Assembly: GCA_036346225.1 (NCBI GenBank) | Contig: JARFIW010000999.1 | Location: 4,571,001 to 4,635,000 of the forward strand | DNA length: 64,000 bases | Reading direction: 5' to 3' | DNA from: Platerodrilus igneus | Lineage: Eukaryota; Arthropoda; Insecta; Coleoptera; Lycidae | Shown here: piece by piece, positions 43,956 through 55,928 of the stretch | How the letters are laid out: the number at the start of each line of letters is the position of its first letter | How positions within the stretch are numbered: the stretch's first letter is position 1 | The notes under the pieces: generated by a model | What the model was told of the DNA's origin: nothing | What the model saw: only the letters and a program-made list of their open reading frames with translations | The model's database searches: none | Translations under genes and position numbers: made by a program

Positions 43956-44273
43956 ATGCAACACTCATGTGTGTTTGCGCATAACAACTTTTATGTTAGC
44001 TTTAGTTAGATAGGTTTAGATAGTTTAGGCGACTTGTCGCACCCGTGTTAGTTTAAGTAGTGTTTCATGCTCCCCGACAAATTTGTGCTGTCGATAATTA
44101 GTGTAGTCAAAGACTATCGGGCTACCTATTCCGTTTCCTGGTACTTCGGTAGACGTGTTATCGGTCGAAAGTTAGGGTTTATATAGGGTAGTTAGGATTT
44201 AGATTTTAAGCTGTTACTGTGCTAACAGACTTTTTCTTTTTTTAAGTTTTTTCTTTTGTGGCTTTGTCGCGAT

Positions 44274-45078
44274 TGTTACGTGCCAAGGGTCACTTTAACA
44301 TTGTATTTAGGTTAAGTTGTTGTACGGAAGTTTCCCGCCATATTTTCAAATACGCGAGACGCGGTAATTTTTTAATGGACTAGGCGGTACTTCCGTACGT
44401 CATAGTAGTGAGTTTGCGCAGTGTGCTTATCCCTAGAGGGATAGGGCAATACTAGAGAATGGGGGGGGAGAGTTCCGCGGTTCTCGCTGGATAACGTGGC
44501 TTTTTCGCGAATACCTTTGTGTTAAGTACACGTTTTTGTCTCTGGTAACGTATCGTTAGGGTTATCTATGTAGTTCCTTGCCTAATTATCTTTGTTGTCT
44601 ACCTCCATACCTTATTATCCTGTCCAATCCCTACATAGGTAAGACATTTGCCGCCACCTAGGAGTACCGATCTTCACGCCCGAGGAAGACCTCATGTTTA
44701 CCTAGCTAGCCGGAGCCGTTCCGTATGCATTTGATAGCGTTGACGTATCATCTCTAATTCCTCCGGGAGGAGCCCCCGATGGACTTCAGAGAAGCGAACT
44801 GTAACGCAATCCGGCCGGATACCGGATTCCTTATGTAAGTAATCCTTTACTTATTTTCTACTTTGTTCGCTGTATTATGTGTTATCTTAATTGTATCTAT
44901 TTTTTCCGATAATTACGTCTTAAATTTATGTATTGATGACATCATAGCAGTTGACCGCGCCCAAAATCTGTATAAGGATTAGTGCAGCCAACTGTTGATA
45001 GTGTCTATCATACCACGCTACCGGTGTTGTATTTATCAAACTTTGTAAATATAACCACCGGGTTGCAGTGTAAGAATT
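44274..45078 (+). repeat. LTR of Gypsy4
   Basis: It starts TGTTACG and ends directly before the primer-site-like TTGACGCCCAGCGTGTG at 45078-45094. The length of about 805 bases is inferred from these two marks. The truncated partner is 43605-43694. Confidence 0.55.
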
Positions 45079-45090
45079 TGACGCCCAGCG

Positions 45091-48060
45091 TGTGTTATTT
45101 AGGTGGTATATGATTCCTATGTACCTATGGAATGTATTAATTAATAATTAAACAAGCTTTTTCATCTAATTAATATCCATAAATTTCATTATCTATGTTC
45201 AGTAAGATATCTGTGGCTGTTTAATTTCATGTTGGTACCTTGCGGAAATTCCCCAGAAAATATTCAGCAATTGACAGATTAGCGTTTGTAATGAAAACGG
45301 TCACCTTGTTATTATAATTTGTACCTTTTTATCAAAAAAAATGTTAATTCATTTACCTTATTGAAATTTTAAAATAAAGATAACTACAGTTGCCTAAAAT
45401 ATGTGCAAGTTATTTGAAAAAATGTGTGTAGTGTCTATATAAAACTTCAAATTTTAACAAGGATGTATATTAACCTCACTTTTTCAAGTAAGTACAATAA
45501 ATAAATAAATATTTTAAAGCAATTGTACGTCGTAAATACCGTTTATTATAATAATTAGTTACCTTGATTACATGCCTTTAAAACACGTTATTACAAAATT
45601 ATCTACATACAGGGTGCCCACAATCTATCTCCGTTATGGAGACCTTAACTTTGAAAGCTTATTATAGAAACTTACAATGTTTGAGTTAATTAAAATGTAT
45701 TAAAAGAAATTTGAAGTATGATGCTTTTTAACAATCACTAGATGTCTTAACGTTTTAATAATATTTGATAAAACTGAATTCATTTTACATTCAAACTGCT
45801 AATTAACTTTTAAGGTTTTTAACCTATAAAGAGATACAATAAAAACTGCTTGTAATAATTTTTATGTAGAATTCAATAGTGTTATAATGATCAATTGTTA
45901 AAATTGGAAATGGTTTTTTCAAAACGCACAACTCTAAACATACTATAACTATTGCTTCACTTTTTTACTGAATGGTCAAATCACATAGTTTATATATAAG
46001 TGCTCGAATATTCCGGATAAGGTTTTTCTTAATCGCTAACTAATTTATCTGATGTAAGGAATTATCCCGTAGTATAATTTAGGTTCAGTAGGTTTTTGGC
46101 ATAATAAAGAAAACATTGTATTTAAACTTTGCGGACATTCAAAGTCCATGGAAATACATATCTTTAAATGAAGACGGATAATAACAGACTGTGCAATTTC
46201 AGTTTGCAGATGATTAGTTATCAGTCAAAGTGTTTTATTTCTTTATTCGTGTGGTTAGCAAAGTTTGTGGAAGGCTTTTAATTATTTGATTTATGATTAA
46301 CGTAGACGAAAAAATCGCTATTTTAAATCGGTAAGAAATATGATCTGTGGTATATATAGAAGATTTGGAAAAAGGCACGATAGTACGATTTTAAATTAGT
46401 AATATTTAAAGTGTGCTTTTACAAAACAAGTATGTCAAAGTTAAATAACTGTGATGCCTGAAAATTAACCAATGCAGCACGAATCTCAATTATGCACTCT
46501 TTGCAAAACTACCCTAATAAAAAAAACCGTACAAATCTGGATCCCATTTCAAGTTTATTACTGGGGTTATAGTAGATAGTTTGATGGTCTCCCGTTAGCA
46601 ATTAACCTGGTTTTTCAGCTATTTGTTCGTCAAAAATTATAACTAAGGCAGATTTATACCAGAACAAAGTCTCGGAGTAGGTTATCGCTTTATAAAGAAG
46701 GGACAATTCAATTTTAATAAAGTTGGACTGCATTTAGAATAAAATCTTGGGCTTTTTCTTAATTTTTTAATGGTGTACCATTGAATTTTACAAAAACGTA
46801 AAATTGCGATTTTCACTTATTTTCGAAAACTTAATCCGGTATTTTAATGACCACCGTAATGCTAACCGTTTGAAGTTTTCAAATGTTTAACATAGAGATA
46901 GGATATGATCTGCCTGGCGGAAGGTCACCGGTACTGCTAGTGGTTTTTCCATTACGTTATGTAAGGACATTGTTTGCTAAGGACAAAACATGAGATTAAC
47001 GATGCTGCTAATATTCAATATAAAACCAAACGTTAATAGGTCATCCTACCTAGGTAAAAGGTCGAAATTTTTGCAAAGATTGGTCATCCTAGAGACTATG
47101 TACATGGAGAGGGCGTATTGAATTATTTTTTTTTGATAGTTAGTATTATTGGTGTTATTTTTCAGTATTTATTTTTTGACTTTAAAAATTTATACAGAAA
47201 CTGGTTTCCATTAATGTTTTCACATTTTTTGATTTATTGTATCCAGATTATGAAGCCTTATATTAAATTAATTACTCTTTAAATAGATTGAAAATATACA
47301 TAACCTCAAAATCAGAAAAGAAACGTCTACTGTTGAGTTTTTAACTAGGTTTCCTTAATAAGTATTAATTTGTAAATAAAACCTTGCATTAAAATTCTAT
47401 ACCAGTGGTCTATGTAAGCTCTATAGACCATAATTTTGCATCTTGATAAACCGTTAAACAGTTTTGCTTAAGAAAATGCAAATTTCAGTTATCTCAGATA
47501 TTAAAAAGTTGAGCATTGTGAGTTATGAATACATTGGTAATTCAAATCCTCATTTGCAATGTACGATATTTATTTCAAATAATAGTTATTATATGGACTA
47601 GTTCAGAATGTTATACTTATTAAAATACAATGGTTGTTTCTTAATTGAAAGCCCGATTTTTTGAAACTTAAATGCACTGTCTTGTATGTTACATTTTAAA
47701 AAATGCCTATTTAATAACAAAATTGTTTGCCTAAATATAGAACTCTTGTTTAACTAAGTTTTTAGTGTCTTTTAAAGCGTTTTAATCAATCACTTGTTTA
47801 ACTAATATTTTAACATATCACCTGCGTGCATTTTCTACTTTGGAGGGTTTTTTTTGTAACTTATCAAGGAGATACCCCTTGTTAAATACTGGCCTTGTTC
47901 GCATATAGTTTTAAATGTGTTTCTTTGGTGTTTTGATTGATCAACGTGTTAACATTTGCATATTATTCTTTACCGGTGACGTTCTTAACAAGGTTCCTCC
48001 CCTAAATACCGTATCGTATTAACTTAAAATAGCTGTAACGTTTTGTTTTACCTTCTGATC
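45091..48060. other. 3 kb without recognised features
   Basis: AT-rich DNA with no supported coding frame on either strand. ACAGGGTGCCCACAAT at 45609, a motif common at ends of insect transposons, was the only suggestive word, and no partner was found. Confidence 0.4.
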
Positions 48061-48113
48061 TGCGTCAAAATCGCATATTTTATATATATAGGGTCTCGAA
48101 TATTCTATTCACG

Positions 48114-49028
48114 ATGAACGTTTCTCATTTAAAATCGCTGGAACTAATTTATGAGCTGGAGTGTAGGAATATTATCGCCGCTAGTAATCAAAATGATAGG
48201 AGATCTCAGCTCAGGGCTATTTTGGCACAGGAAACGAAAGGCATTGCTATCTTAAAGAAACCCGTTGGCGACTGGCCCCTTAACGTATCGGAAATTAAAT
48301 TATCTTTAAATGACATATCGGGTATTATAAATAGAACAGATCCTGGTGCTAGTGATATCGAGTTAGGGAGATTGGCTTCGAGAATAACTCACGTCAAACA
48401 ACGTGTTGAATTATTATCTTTATATAACGATGAGCAAGCGACTCAAGCTAAACAAAGTTTGTTGTCCGAGGTATTATTGCTTGAAGGGATTGTTCTTGAA
48501 AGACTTAATCCTAATGCAGACGTAGATATATCGTTACCCTTTTCAAACCTCGCACTTGTCCAACCTAAACCATTAGGAAAATCTATACCTGTATACAAAT
48601 TGGGTCTCACTTTCGAAGGGTTTGATTCAAAGGTCTCTTTATCATCCTTTCTTGATCGTATTAATGATTTCAAAATCTCTCGCGGGTGTACCGACCAGGA
48701 CCTATTTGTCTCAGCAGGTGACTTGTTCTCAAACTCAGCGTTAATATGGTACAGAAACATACCAGACCAAATTTCTACCTGGGAGGAGTTAGTTGCGTGT
48801 TTAAAACGAGACTTCCTACCTTATGGCTATATTAACGACCTTTGGAACGAAATACGTAACCGAACCCAAGGTCCTGACGAAAATGTTGTTTCTTTTATTA
48901 CCTCACTAGAAGCTTTATATAGCAGACTCGACAAAAAACCTTCAAAACCCGGGTTAGCTTTTTCACTTAATTTTCAGGAAAAAATAATTCCCACGTCTGG
49001 TCATATATACCACACGTTAGGACGATAA
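48114..49028 (+). pseudogene. Gypsy2 gag, N-terminal part
   Basis: The frame is 304 aa. An N-terminal region of helices (residues 1-150) leads to a retrotransposon-gag core: GLTFEGFDSKVSLSSFL, then DLFSNSALIWYRN, WEELVACLKRDFLP, and the conserved RTQGPDENVVSFITSLE near residue 260. The family resemblance ends near DKKPSKPG (about 48945), before any zinc knuckle. The final 25 residues are junction sequence. The start ATG follows TATA-rich DNA. The missing half of gag is on minus at 51800-52566. Confidence 0.8.
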
Positions 49029-49089
49029 AAAGATAAGGCAAGATCTCAAATTGATGTTAAAGATAATAGATAAGATAATGATATTAAGC

Positions 49090-51799
49090 TTAAGTTGTTA
49101 TCCTCAAAGGTAATGACTGTTGGTCTTTGTCCCAACGTACTTTATCGTCAAATTCAATTACGTTAGTATCGTCAGGCACTAAACCATAGTAACTCCCATC
49201 GATTGGGGTATATCTTCCAAAAACAAGAAAACACGGAGTGAATTGGGTTGCTTCGTGTTTAGATGTACGCAAAGCTTGAGCAATTTCAAAGATATGTTCA
49301 TCCCATGTAGTATGGTCTGAATTAATATAGGAAGAGATAGCGGTGATTAAAACTCTATTTACTCTCTCGGTAGGGTTTACTTGGGGGTGATATTTTGCGT
49401 TAAACCAAATTTTTTGTACTTTATAACTTTTAACGAAATTCTGAAAATCTTTCGAGATAAATTGTGCACCATTGTCACAAAGAATAATCTGGGGGACACC
49501 AAAGATAAGAAAGACATTTTGTTCTAGAAATTTAATTATAGCTGCAGAAGTAGCTTTACGTAAGGGTTGCACCATAACAAATTTAGAAAACCAATCGGTA
49601 ACGACTAAAAGATATTGATTACCTCTTTTCGATCGAGGGAGAGGTCCTAATAAGTCAAGCGATATTAATTGAAAGGGATAAGATACACGCTTAAAGTTAC
49701 CCATTAAACCAGGGCGAGCGTCTTGTGAACTCTTATGGGAACCACAAATTTTGCAGCTCTTGATATAACGACAAACAGATTGCTTAAGTGTGGGCCAGTA
49801 ATATAATTCAGATATCTTAGCGAGAGTTTTTGTAACACCAAGGTGTGCAGCTATGGGATTATCGTGACATAATTTGAGCACCTCACTGCGGTTTGCAGTG
49901 GGCACGACCAGTTTCCATTCAGGGATATTCGATATTTTATGTGGGGACGAAGCTGCAAATTTATACAGTCTATTATTAGTTACACGAAAGGTAGGAAATT
50001 TGTCGGGATTATCGGAAACTTTTTTAATCATATTGAGGTACCAGGTATCCAGAATTAAATTTGGGAGGTTAAGAGAAACGACATCACGAGATAAGGCATC
50101 AGGTACGATATTTAATTTGCCAGGCCTATGCCTAACGTCAAAAGTAAATTGAGATATACGCAAGTTCCATCTTGCCAAACGACCTGCGGGCTGTTTCAAG
50201 TTATTAAGCCACGTGAGGGCTGCACAATCAGTGATTACGGTAAAGTGTGTACCTTCGACATATCCTCTAAATTTCTCGATGCCAAAGATAACGCCCAATA
50301 GTTCTCGTTCGGTAGCAGAGTATTTTTGTTCGGCAGAAGTTAAGGCACGGCTCGCATAGGCGATTGGATGTTCTAAACCATTGTTTACCTGGAATAACAT
50401 TGCACCTAAACCAGTAAGTGAGGCATCGGTTTCTATAAAAAACTTATCATCGAAATTTGGTGAAATTAAGATAGGTGCTGAAGTGATTAATGTTTTAATT
50501 TGTTCGAAAGCCTGTTGGGATTCTAAATTCCACTCGATAGTTTGGGATTTATTTTTATTTTTAATTAAAGCGGTAATGGGTGCAGATATAGTTGAAAGAT
50601 TGGGTAGAAAAATGCGATAATAGCTAATCATTCCAATTAAGCGTTTGATTTCGGTAACAGTTTTAGGTGTTTTAAATTTAGTAATAGCATCGACTTTAGC
50701 AGGATCTGCTCGTAAGCCTGTCCCATCGATAATAAAACCAAGAAATGTGAGGGACGACAACAAAATTGAGACTTTTCCCAGTTTATCTTAAAACCTGCTG
50801 CATTTAAACGTTCTGCAACCTCATTTAATGTGGCGATATGTTCATCGAAAGAACTTGAGATAACTAAGATATCATCTAAAAACACAAAGGCACGTTCCTG
50901 ATGTAAGATAGGACCTAACGTTTGATCCATAGTACGTTGTAAAGTTTGCGGAGCGTTACAGAGACCAAATGGCAAAAAATTATATTCGAAAAGACCTCGG
51001 CCTGGAACACAAAAAGCAGTTTTTTGACGAGAAGATAAGTCGAGAGGTATCTGATAAAAAGCTTGTCTAAGGTCGATAGATGAGATAAATTTTGCGTTTC
51101 GAAGCCGGCTTAAAATCGAGTCAGTTCTAGGTAGAGGGTAAGCGTCAGAAACAGTCACGGAATTCAACTTCCTGCCGTCAAAACAGACACGCCATTCGTC
51201 ATTCTTCTTCCGAACTAGTAATACGGTAGAGGTCCACGGTGAATTTGAGGGAGAGATAACACCAGATTCTAACATTTTGTCTATTTCAGCATGTAAATGC
51301 TTTTGTAATGCAGGCGATAAGGGATATTGACGTTGCTTAAAAGGAAGGGCATCACCTGTAGAGATAACGTGTGTTGCCGTTGTAACACAACCAAGTTCGG
51401 AGGTATTAAGTTTGCGAAATTTGTCGATTGTAGCGTTAAGAGTTACATTTTGGGAATCAGTAAGAGATTTTGTTAGATATTCCTGTAGATGCACAGGAGT
51501 TCGTTTTAAGAGAGGTTTGCCATGAAAATCCTGGAAATAAAGTGACAGATTAAAAGTTTACAGAAATCAACGCCTAGTAGAAAGGGATACGCTAATGCAG
51601 GGACAATCAAAAATAAAACGTCACGTTCAAGAGATTCTACTCGAATTTTTAACTTAAGGGAACCGGTTACATGTATTTGATTATCGTCAGCTAAATTTAT
51701 GGAAGTTTTCTCGGGAATAATTTGAATTTTGATATTTTGTTGAGATAATTGATGTAAACCTTCGTTATTTATAAGAGAACATGAAGAACCTGTATCCAA
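49090..51799 (-). pseudogene. Gypsy2 pol: protease, reverse transcriptase, RNase H, integrase
   Basis: The protease (51506-51799) has the intact DTGSSCSL motif. The reverse transcriptase (50637-51494) includes PSNSPWTSTVLLVRKK, DLRQAFYQIPL, FGLCNAPQTLQR and the catalytic FLDD (VFLDDILVIS). A one-base slip near 50760 moves it to the next frame, which holds the thumb (FLGFIIDGTGLR), RNase H (IETDASLTGLG...E...TDCAAL) and integrase (49090-50763). The integrase has an HHCC finger ending CKICGSH, then D in SLDLLGP, D in LCDNGAQF and E in NPTERVNR. It stops before the C-terminal GPY module seen in Gypsy3, at the inversion breakpoint. Confidence 0.85.
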
Positions 51800-52566
51800 T
51801 AACGCAACTACATTTAAGAAACCAATTGAGATAGATAAGTGTGGACGGTTATCGAAGGGTTTTTTAACAAGTTGTGAAACGGCAGCAGTCTTTTTATGGT
51901 AAAAGGAATTGACGGTTTGTAACCACTTAGACCACTCGGCTGGCGTAGTATAGCATAATTCCTCTAATAAAGGTAAGGCATTTTGAGCATTAACAGTAGC
52001 GGTATTATTGTTAGATAAATTTAATGACGGTACAACGTTAGAGGTAGTTTTATGATTTGAATTTATTGGCGTCTGGGTCCGTTGAATGATTGGTGATGAG
52101 GGCGATTTTGGATTCTTGAGATATTCACACCCTGATTTGAAATATCTCGACGGGAGTTTCCCGATACGTTAGGATTACAGTTGGTGCAGTTAGATTTGTA
52201 GATATTTGAGCGACCACAACCATAACAAAAAATATTTCTAGGGTATGTGCAGGCATTATAGTTATGTCCACTTCGTTTACAGTTCCAACAGGTAAGTGCG
52301 TTATTAGTAACGGTAGGAGGAACGTTAAGGGTAGATACTTTACGGGAAGTTCGAGCTTGGCAAGCTAAATCAGGTTCTAAAAGACCAGATAGTTTCTCGG
52401 GGGGGGGGGCGATATTTGTTAATCCGTAACTTCACTTTCTGCAGAGAACGACATAGGTCTTTAAAGTGGGCTAACGACGAGATTTGCTGTAATGCCAAAC
52501 GTTCTGAGAAGTAGGGGTTTAAATTTCTAAGTAATTGATCGATAATTTCGGATTCTGAAGGTTTAT
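51800..52566 (-). pseudogene. Gypsy2 gag, C-terminal part with two zinc knuckles
   Basis: From the right it begins at about 52566 with KPSESEIIDQLLRNLNPYF, the second half of the gag core, then LAHFKDLCRSLQKV. An 11-base G run at 52399-52409 codes prolines and probably shifts the frame. CWNCKRSGHNYNAC and CYGCGRSNIYKSNC follow (about 52195-52290), the knuckles that bind element RNA. A serine/asparagine-rich linker leads to the protease. Frames change at least once in this stretch. Confidence 0.75.
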
Positions 52567-53765
52567 TTAATTATTTAATTATTTATTTATTTAATTATAG
52601 CCTTCAGTAGTACTACAGTCGACTTTACAAGTGAGAAACAAGATTGTATTACGTCATAATAAAATGTAGCATTCAAACAAAAAATAAGCTTGACTTTATA
52701 TCTTTCAAAAATTTATCATGTCTTAAAATTAAATTGCATGACCTCAAAATACTTACAGATATTTTTAATGTAACAGAATAGCATGGGTAATTATATTGAT
52801 TAACTAGATATTCTTGACATCACATGTCAATAACAATTTTTCGTGAAGCTAATATTGTACGCTTGTGGAACAAATCTGATAGGCAACTATGGAGCCATAT
52901 TTAAAATTTTGTAAAGTTACGAAAATAAAACGGGATGTTTCTTACAAAATGAATTTCAACTTAACTAGATCAAAGTAGAATTTCAACCTTTGATCATACG
53001 TAAGACATTTAAATAAATACAAATTAAATTAAAGGTTAAATATCACTCACTTGTCTGAAGTACAGTTCAATCAAAAAAACTTGAACGTTTAAACCAGAAC
53101 CAAACAACACCAGATGTCGACAATTCCAAGTACATCTGCGATGCACGCAATATGAAAACATACCATTATGCTGGAATTTTCAAAGACCTTCACAACAAAA
53201 TATTATCCAATCAAATAAAATCTTCGTTACTTATGACCAATAATTTTCATGTTTTTTAAATTTTAACTAAAACTCTATATCTGTGGTATTGCACTACGAA
53301 AAACGAATTAGTAAATTTTATCAAATTAATTATACCAACTGTTTTAATGATGGTTACTCCAATCTTCTTCGGTCTGCAGGAATCAACTAACTTTGTTGAT
53401 GGTGGAATACAAAATAAAATTAATCTTCACCAAAAGTTGTCAGGAACCATATCGACACAAAGGTATTCGTTTATTAACCTCTCTTACGAACTCTATTTCA
53501 AACCATGTGCCTGAATACCATATTGACTTTTCTATTATGTTCCGGAAAGCAGCTTACTTCAAGCGTTAATGGAAAGTGAAGTCGAACTGACAGACGAACG
53601 ATTAGAATTGTAACTTAAATATAGAATGCGAAGGAGCGCATAATCCATTATACACGTAATAAACTATTTTTAGTGATCAGACAATTATAAATTATATTTT
53701 TATATTATCGAAACATGATATTAGATTTATAAGGAAAGTGTAACTAAAAAAAAAATACGTTACAA
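52567..53765. other. non-coding DNA starting with a (TTTA/AATT)n tract
   Basis: TTTAATTATTTATTTATT at 52567-52597 directly abuts the truncated Gypsy2 gag. It resembles the simple-repeat tail of a minus-strand LINE whose 3' UTR would extend rightwards, as at 2321. No coding frame follows, so this would be a heavily 5'-truncated copy. The rest is AT-rich without recognised features. Confidence 0.35.
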
Positions 53766-53789
53766 TATATATATATATATATATATATA

Positions 53790-53821
<32 letters not shown>
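53766..53821. repeat. (TA)n microsatellite left of S2
   Basis: Two TA runs separated by ACTATA. It ends where unit S2 starts, TGTTATAGATTT. Confidence 0.9.
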
Positions 53822-53825
<4 letters not shown>

Positions 53826-55890
53826 ATAGATTTAAAGGGTTAAATTTGGGGTAAGCAATGCAATTTCAAACACCCTGTATAGAGAAACAAACAATTTATT
53901 TACGCTCAAAATTTATTTCATTTATTTAATTTAAACGAACAAGTATTGACGTATTTTTATAATTAAGGATTGAAAAGTAATGAGTTCATAAAGAAAACCA
54001 GTTTTAAAACAAATAAAAACGCATTATTAATTTAATTTATTTTAATTCAACATGTGATAGCATTAGAAAACGCGCCGGGGTAGAGAAAATCAATAATCCA
54101 AGGCAAAAGGGTTTGTTGTAACAAGCGAGGACGTCAGTTGTATCGTATACCGTGAAATATTGACTCCGAGAATTGTTATTTTAAGCAGTCAATAATTAAG
54201 AACACCTGCATGTTTGAAAAGGTCACCTTCGTCGAATTTATAAACATAATAACACGGGCTTCAAAGAATATATTTTCAACCGTCAGTTGCTTTGAACAAA
54301 CAAAATAACAAAGTTTCTTAAAGAGAGGAGGAGATGCACGATCAATAATATGCTACGGATAAAGACGGATATAAAAGCATTGGTTTCAAAACGCACGTAT
54401 TCAATCCACATGGACGCGGTCAGCAATATCGATTTTATATAACTCAAGTGGGGTTGGAACGCGACATCTAATATGCATAAGACAGGTATAAAAATATTAC
54501 AGGCAGAGTTTTATGACGACACAGGACTATCATTAGTCGAAATAGATAGTTTTACAACGGACGAACACGCGACAGGTGAATGCAATTTTTCGGATTAAAT
54601 TGTGTGTCCACGAGGTAAATTTCTAGGAGCTTTAAGTCAGTTAGATTAAAATTTGCAGAAATATTATTTTAAATGAAGTATTTTGCATAAAGTGTGGCAG
54701 AGAGGGGCATTTTCAATTGTATAAATACTATAAGAAAATTAGCAGCGTTCTCTTTGTATTCTGATCGCTCTTTGCATTTTCATCGTTTTAGACTACGTAT
54801 ACTAATCAACCGAGGTTATAGTAGAGGCTTGTGAGTATTGAAAATTGTATAATTCAGTAAAAATAGCATTAGCACTTATAACATGGTAAGTTGAGGCCTT
54901 GTAGTTATTAACGGGTGTAGTGTCGAGTGAATTAATTTAACCGAGGTCCAACTAATACCATAACAAGCTAATAAATCAATAAACAAAAGTATAATGTACG
55001 TGAATTTGTATGCGGTGATGGTATAGTAATTGGTAGCAACGAGCTCGGCGTATACTGAAGTTATCATCTATCTGGAGGATCAGAGCGCATAATCACGAAG
55101 CCAAGGGGTTCTGAAGGATCAAAGCGCATAGTCACGAAGCCAAGAGGTTCTAGTGCATCATCGAAGAAGATGGAGACTTGAGGCATTTTCCAGGTAACTC
55201 ACTTGAATTTGCTGTTATTTGATAAACTGTTGGAATTATTTGTGATGTGTGAGTGAACTTTGATGGTTATTTATGGTTATTTAATGTATTGGAAAAGATA
55301 TGTGTACTTGACAATTATGAGGGTATTTTAAATATTGAAAAAAGGTGTATGTAAAGCTTACTAAATTTTATTATGAATTTAAATTGGATTGTTAAGGGTA
55401 CATAGGTTGTTAATTTTGTAGTAATTATATGCAAAGTAAAAAGCATACAACAATAAACTGGGTTATTATGAGCTCACCATACTCCAGTGAATAATAAATA
55501 TAGGGTATTATTTGGGGCCCAACTACTCCAATTGTATTAAATGTGTTTACTAATAAAAATTTAAAACAAGGACTTTACAAAAATATCACTTATTGAATTG
55601 TAACCAAATTGTATATATCTATGAATAATTGTTTGTAAAATAGCGGTAAATAAAGATTGTATGACTGTTGTATTATTTGATGATTTTATTGAATGGTGTG
55701 TGAGTGGGAAGGAAGAATGATTGTAAATTTAGGTATCCGAGAAGAGGCACAGCTGAGCTAGCCAGGGAAGCTGTGGAAGATATTTTGAAGCAGAAATCAG
55801 GGTAAGAAAATTTTTTTTGTGAACCTTTTATTTTGAAAAGTATTTAATGACTCACTCTTGATTCTTAAACGCTAAATCCACGATTCACAG

Positions 55891-55891
<1 letters not shown>
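53822..55891 (+). mobile_element. unit S2: long LTR-like unit
   Basis: This is the plus-strand copy of the S family, about 2.07 kb. It starts TGTTATAGATTTAAAGGG and ends GATTCACAGC|TATATA. Landmarks include AATTTATTTACGCTCAAAAT (near 53900), AACACCTGCATGTTTGAAAAGG (near 54200), CAGCAATATCGATTTTA (54421), a TATA-like GGTATAAAAAT (54485) and a coding-like tail (GAGGCACAGCTGAGCTAGCC, 55745) ending at a GGGTAAGA splice-donor-like site near 55800. The same tail is found inverted in S3 (58355-58380). No primer-site-like block is seen at its end, unlike S1 and S3. Confidence 0.6.

Positions 55892-55926
<35 letters not shown>
55892..55926. repeat. (TA)n microsatellite between S2 and R-D
   Basis: About 17 TA units joining the end of S2 to the start of R-D. 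Confidence 0.9.

Positions 55927-55928
<2 letters not shown>

Larger units (their letters stand above)
43605..45090 (+). mobile_element. Gypsy4 remnant: LTR and internal fragment
   Basis: Ninety-base direct repeats starting TGTTACGTGCCAAGGG lie at 43605-43694 and 44274-44363. After the second, LTR-like sequence continues to 45078, where a primer-site-like TGACGCCCAGCGTG begins. Between the repeats are a short coding-like stretch (43748-43955) and sequence resembling the 3' non-coding region of Gypsy3 (GACTTGTCGCACCCG; Gypsy3 has CCTTCAGGTCGCACTGG). It is probably a collapsed element with most of the interior lost. Confidence 0.6.
48061..52566. mobile_element. Gypsy2: Ty3/Gypsy element with an internal inversion
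   Basis: The N-terminal two thirds of gag read rightwards (48114-48945). The rest of gag, protease, reverse transcriptase, RNase H and integrase read leftwards from 52566 to 49090. Both gag pieces share the local word KPS at the break (48940s on plus, about 52560 on minus), so flipping 48946-52566 would bring the two halves of gag together in order. A simple inversion inside one element is the easiest reading; two oppositely oriented copies are the alternative. No LTR pair was found. A TATATATA tract and GGTCTCGAATATTC lie at 48080-48105. Confidence 0.7.
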
